A stretch of DNA of 7,592 nt from positions 1-7,592 of the forward strand of contig CALBGU010000298.1 in NCBI GenBank assembly GCA_937893155.1, given 5' to 3'. This stretch comes from an uncultured Treponema sp. (GTDB lineage Bacteria; Spirochaetota; Spirochaetia; Treponematales; Treponemataceae). Below are positions 5,537 to 7,592 of this stretch, in pieces (position 1 is the first letter of the stretch; every line of letters starts with the position of its first letter). A program made the translations under genes and the position numbers. Under the pieces are notes generated by a model. It saw only the letters and a list, made by a program, of their open reading frames with translations. It ran no database searches and had not been told where the DNA came from.

Positions 5537-7592
5537 CTATGGGAGCTGTATAGAACGCTGTTGTGCTTGCCTTAATTGAGCGTAATCTTGCGCTGATAGA
5601 ACGGTGCTGTATAAGCCTACTTTTTCGTTTCTGTGCTTATCGATTCCCGTATAGCAAAGGCTAGCGTCTTCGTAACATTTGAACTTATAAACAGCGTCGT
5701 TCATCAATGCTTCATTAAAGATATTGAGCGACACAAGCAAATCAAAATCGTGCAACGTCAAAGCCGTTACCTTATGGAACAAATCGCTTTCGAGCTGTGT
5801 GATAACATCTTTTAGAGAGTATTCTCGATAATCCGACAGATACATAAACACAGGAATACGAGTTGCAAACTTGATGAGCTTTTCTTGTATCTCTTTTCGC
5901 TTGCTCTTCATATCCTTTTCTTCTTTTGAAATCTCTTTCTTTTCCTCTTGCGTTGGCTCGCCTTCTTTTGTTTTAGCTGCTTTGATTTTATCGCTCTTGC
6001 TGATAATCGTTTCGATTTCTTTATTCAGAGTGCGGAAACCTTCAATTTTCATCAGCGCGTCCATCGCTTCTTTGTTTGCCATAAGACGCTTTAGCGTTTC
6101 ATTATCCACATTGACCAACAGCGCACTTTCCCAGCGTTTTGCAAGCAATGTCGCGCTTGTTCCTGCCATTGCAATGTCGAGGATTTCAGATGCGTTGACG
6201 TTTCGCATTGATGAGCCGTCATAAGCCAAAACGGGAAGAAACTTTATGAATTCTGCTACTTTTGCTTCGGGATTGTTGTCTTTGTTTTTGTCGCCTGTGT
6301 TTATGCTCAACGACCGTGAATAATCCGAAATCTGTTTTAATGCACGATTAAGCGAAAAATCAAACACAAAACACTCTTTTTTCACGATTTCAGTTTTGCC
6401 GTCTTCTCCTTTTATCGTCCAAGGCGACTGCACACGGAACGCACTCTGAAAATATGTTTCGGGCGAACTCAAATCGCGAAGCATAAAAATACCTGTCCAC
6501 GGCTTTACTGTAACGCCTGTTGTTAGTTTGCCGCAAGAAAGCGTTATGGTGTAGTCGTGATTGTCAATGGCGTCGCGAACTTTTTCTAAGGCGTCGCCGG
6601 GCTCGTCGTCGGAATCGCCGTCGCCCGCAACGTTGACAACTTTGAATTGCCCGAAGACTTCATGACGTTGCAAAAGATTGCTGAGAGCGCGACCTTCCTT
6701 GACGCCCGGAATAATCCAAAGGGTATGCTTGAATTGTTGGCGGAAATCTGCGCGGCTGAAAGGATAATTATTGCCGTCTTCTTTGACAAGGAGATTGAGG
6801 AAACTTTTAATGTCATCCTCGTGAACAAAGCGTTCATTATTCACCTTGAAGAACTCTTTAAAGCTGAAAGAAATTTCGTCCGTGTCGACGTAGTTAAACA
6901 GCTCGCCGAGATTGTAGGTGTAAATGTTCATGCGCGGCAATTCGTCATAGGGATTTGAATCGAGCGGATAATTTTTATTCCAGTCGGCTTTGGCTCGTTG
7001 CTCCATGACGTAATCCCAAGTGTAAACCGCGCTGAATTCGTCCAAAAGATTAAAGGGCGTGCCGCTGAGCGCAAGGAACTTTGTTTTCTTCTTGATGAGC
7101 TTTTTAATAACGGCGTCGCCGAGAACAGTCTTGGTACCTTCGTGCGCCTCGTCGACGATAACACAATCCCATTGCGTCTTGAAGACTTCGGAGTTTTTAT
7201 CGAATTTACCGTTGACTATTTGCGAGCCGCGCAGGTCTTGAATCGAGGCGAAGTAGACGAAATTTTTATCGCGATTAATGCCCGTTTCCCTGTCAAAATA
7301 CTCATAATCGGTGTCGGCGAAAATTTTATTGAAGTCGTCGTGCCAACCCGCATTCACAACGGGGCGATGAGTAATGATAATCGTCTTGGAAAATTTCATG
7401 AGCTTAACGACTTGCAACGCGCAGAGAGTTTTGCCGAAGCGCATTTTGGCATTCCACAGAAATTTATCGTCGGTTTTGAAATGATTGACGGTTTGGCTTA
7501 TGGCGTCGTCCTGTTCGGGGCGGAAGATAATTTCTTCGCGAATATCTTTAATGCCCTCCAGAAATTTTTTACCCTGCTTTACGGCGGCGATT
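5537..7592 (-). CDS. DEAH-box SF2 helicase, restriction/defence type, N-terminus missing
   Basis: This is the C-terminal 684 codons of a large superfamily 2 helicase. The frame is open to the window edge, so the start lies outside. A methionine at 7442-7444 sits inside the Walker A motif and cannot be the start. Numbering from the edge, the motifs are: a Q-motif-like FRPEQDDAI (23-31); Walker A AKMRFGKT (48-55); DEAH in VIVDEAHEG (147-150 for DEAH); motif III SGTPF (176-180); motif V TTGVT (357-361); and a motif VI region QSAFRVQSPW (382-391), where the usual GRxxR is replaced. A charged, probably coiled-coil segment (about 520-575) precedes the C-terminal domain. Related proteins, often annotated as DEAD/DEAH family or type III-like restriction subunits, are ATP-driven DNA translocases. 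Some carry an N-terminal nuclease and sit beside a methyltransferase. Neither can be tested here. No nuclease motif is visible in the part shown. It is not functionally linked to the chaperones. It runs in the same direction as grpE with 499 bases between them. Confidence 0.85.
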   Translation of the reverse strand, partial: IAAVKQGKKFLEGIKDIREEIIFRPEQDDAISQTVNHFKTDDKFLWNAKMRFGKTLCALQVVKLMKFSKTIIITHRPVVNAGWHDDFNKIFADTDYEYFDRETGINRDKNFVYFASIQDLRGSQIVNGKFDKNSEVFKTQWDCVIVDEAHEGTKTVLGDAVIKKLIKKKTKFLALSGTPFNLLDEFSAVYTWDYVMEQRAKADWNKNYPLDSNPYDELPRMNIYTYNLGELFNYVDTDEISFSFKEFFKVNNERFVHEDDIKSFLNLLVKEDGNNYPFSRADFRQQFKHTLWIIPGVKEGRALSNLLQRHEVFGQFKVVNVAGDGDSDDEPGDALEKVRDAIDNHDYTITLSCGKLTTGVTVKPWTGIFMLRDLSSPETYFQSAFRVQSPWTIKGEDGKTEIVKKECFVFDFSLNRALKQISDYSRSLSINTGDKNKDNNPEAKVAEFIKFLPVLAYDGSSMRNVNASEILDIAMAGTSATLLAKRWESALLVNVDNETLKRLMANKEAMDALMKIEGFRTLNKEIETIISKSDKIKAAKTKEGEPTQEEKKEISKEEKDMKSKRKEIQEKLIKFATRIPVFMYLSDYREYSLKDVITQLESDLFHKVTALTLHDFDLLVSLNIFNEALMNDAVYKFKCYEDASLCYTGIDKHRNEKVGLYSTVLSAQDYAQLRQAQQRSIQLP

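Noticed and set aside
6500..7592. Apparent shift in base composition within the helicase (more GTC/GAC-type triplets in the N-terminal part)
   Set aside because: It is only an impression by eye and not counted. The frame and domain order run through without a break, so I do not claim a mosaic gene.

Overview
This is a bacterial window with about 45% GC by eye. It carries a conserved heat-shock chaperone operon, flanked by the end of an anaerobic metabolism gene on one side and by a large helicase of probable restriction or defence type on the other. The DnaK, DnaJ and GrpE sequences, the presence of pyruvate formate-lyase and the moderate GC suggest an anaerobic, host-associated bacterium. 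A Treponema-like spirochaete is my best guess, but it is an inference from general resemblance and not from a diagnostic marker.

Layout from left to right: (1) 1-460, plus strand, the C-terminal end of pyruvate formate-lyase with its intact glycyl-radical loop, closed by a strong terminator at 502-530. (2) 570-1140, minus strand, an unrecognised small gene that looks broken. The readable frame stops at 691, but a protein-like C-terminus continues one base out of frame down to 570. (3) 1213-5037, minus strand, grpE-dnaK-dnaJ in transcription order, with a probable intra-operon terminator or attenuator between dnaK and dnaJ and a second terminator after dnaJ. (4) 5038-5536, about 500 bases without a convincing gene. 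It holds a candidate grpE promoter, phased T-tracts next to it and a six-unit tandem array of dyad-containing repeats whose spacing alternates 41/40/41/40/41 bp. (5) 5537-7592, minus strand, the C-terminal 684 residues of a DEAH-box superfamily 2 helicase whose N-terminus lies outside the window.

GrpE, DnaK and DnaJ form one functional machine. DnaJ delivers substrates to DnaK and stimulates its ATPase, and GrpE exchanges the nucleotide. The terminator between dnaK and dnaJ would give more DnaK than DnaJ. No hrcA gene and no CIRCE operator are visible upstream of grpE, so the regulation of this operon is not explained by the commonest bacterial model.

The parts that most deserve a second look are the repeat array at 5158-5381, the frameshifted gene at 570-1140, and the helicase, whose partners and N-terminal domain are out of view. 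I did not find convincing evidence of a complete new system within these 7.6 kb.
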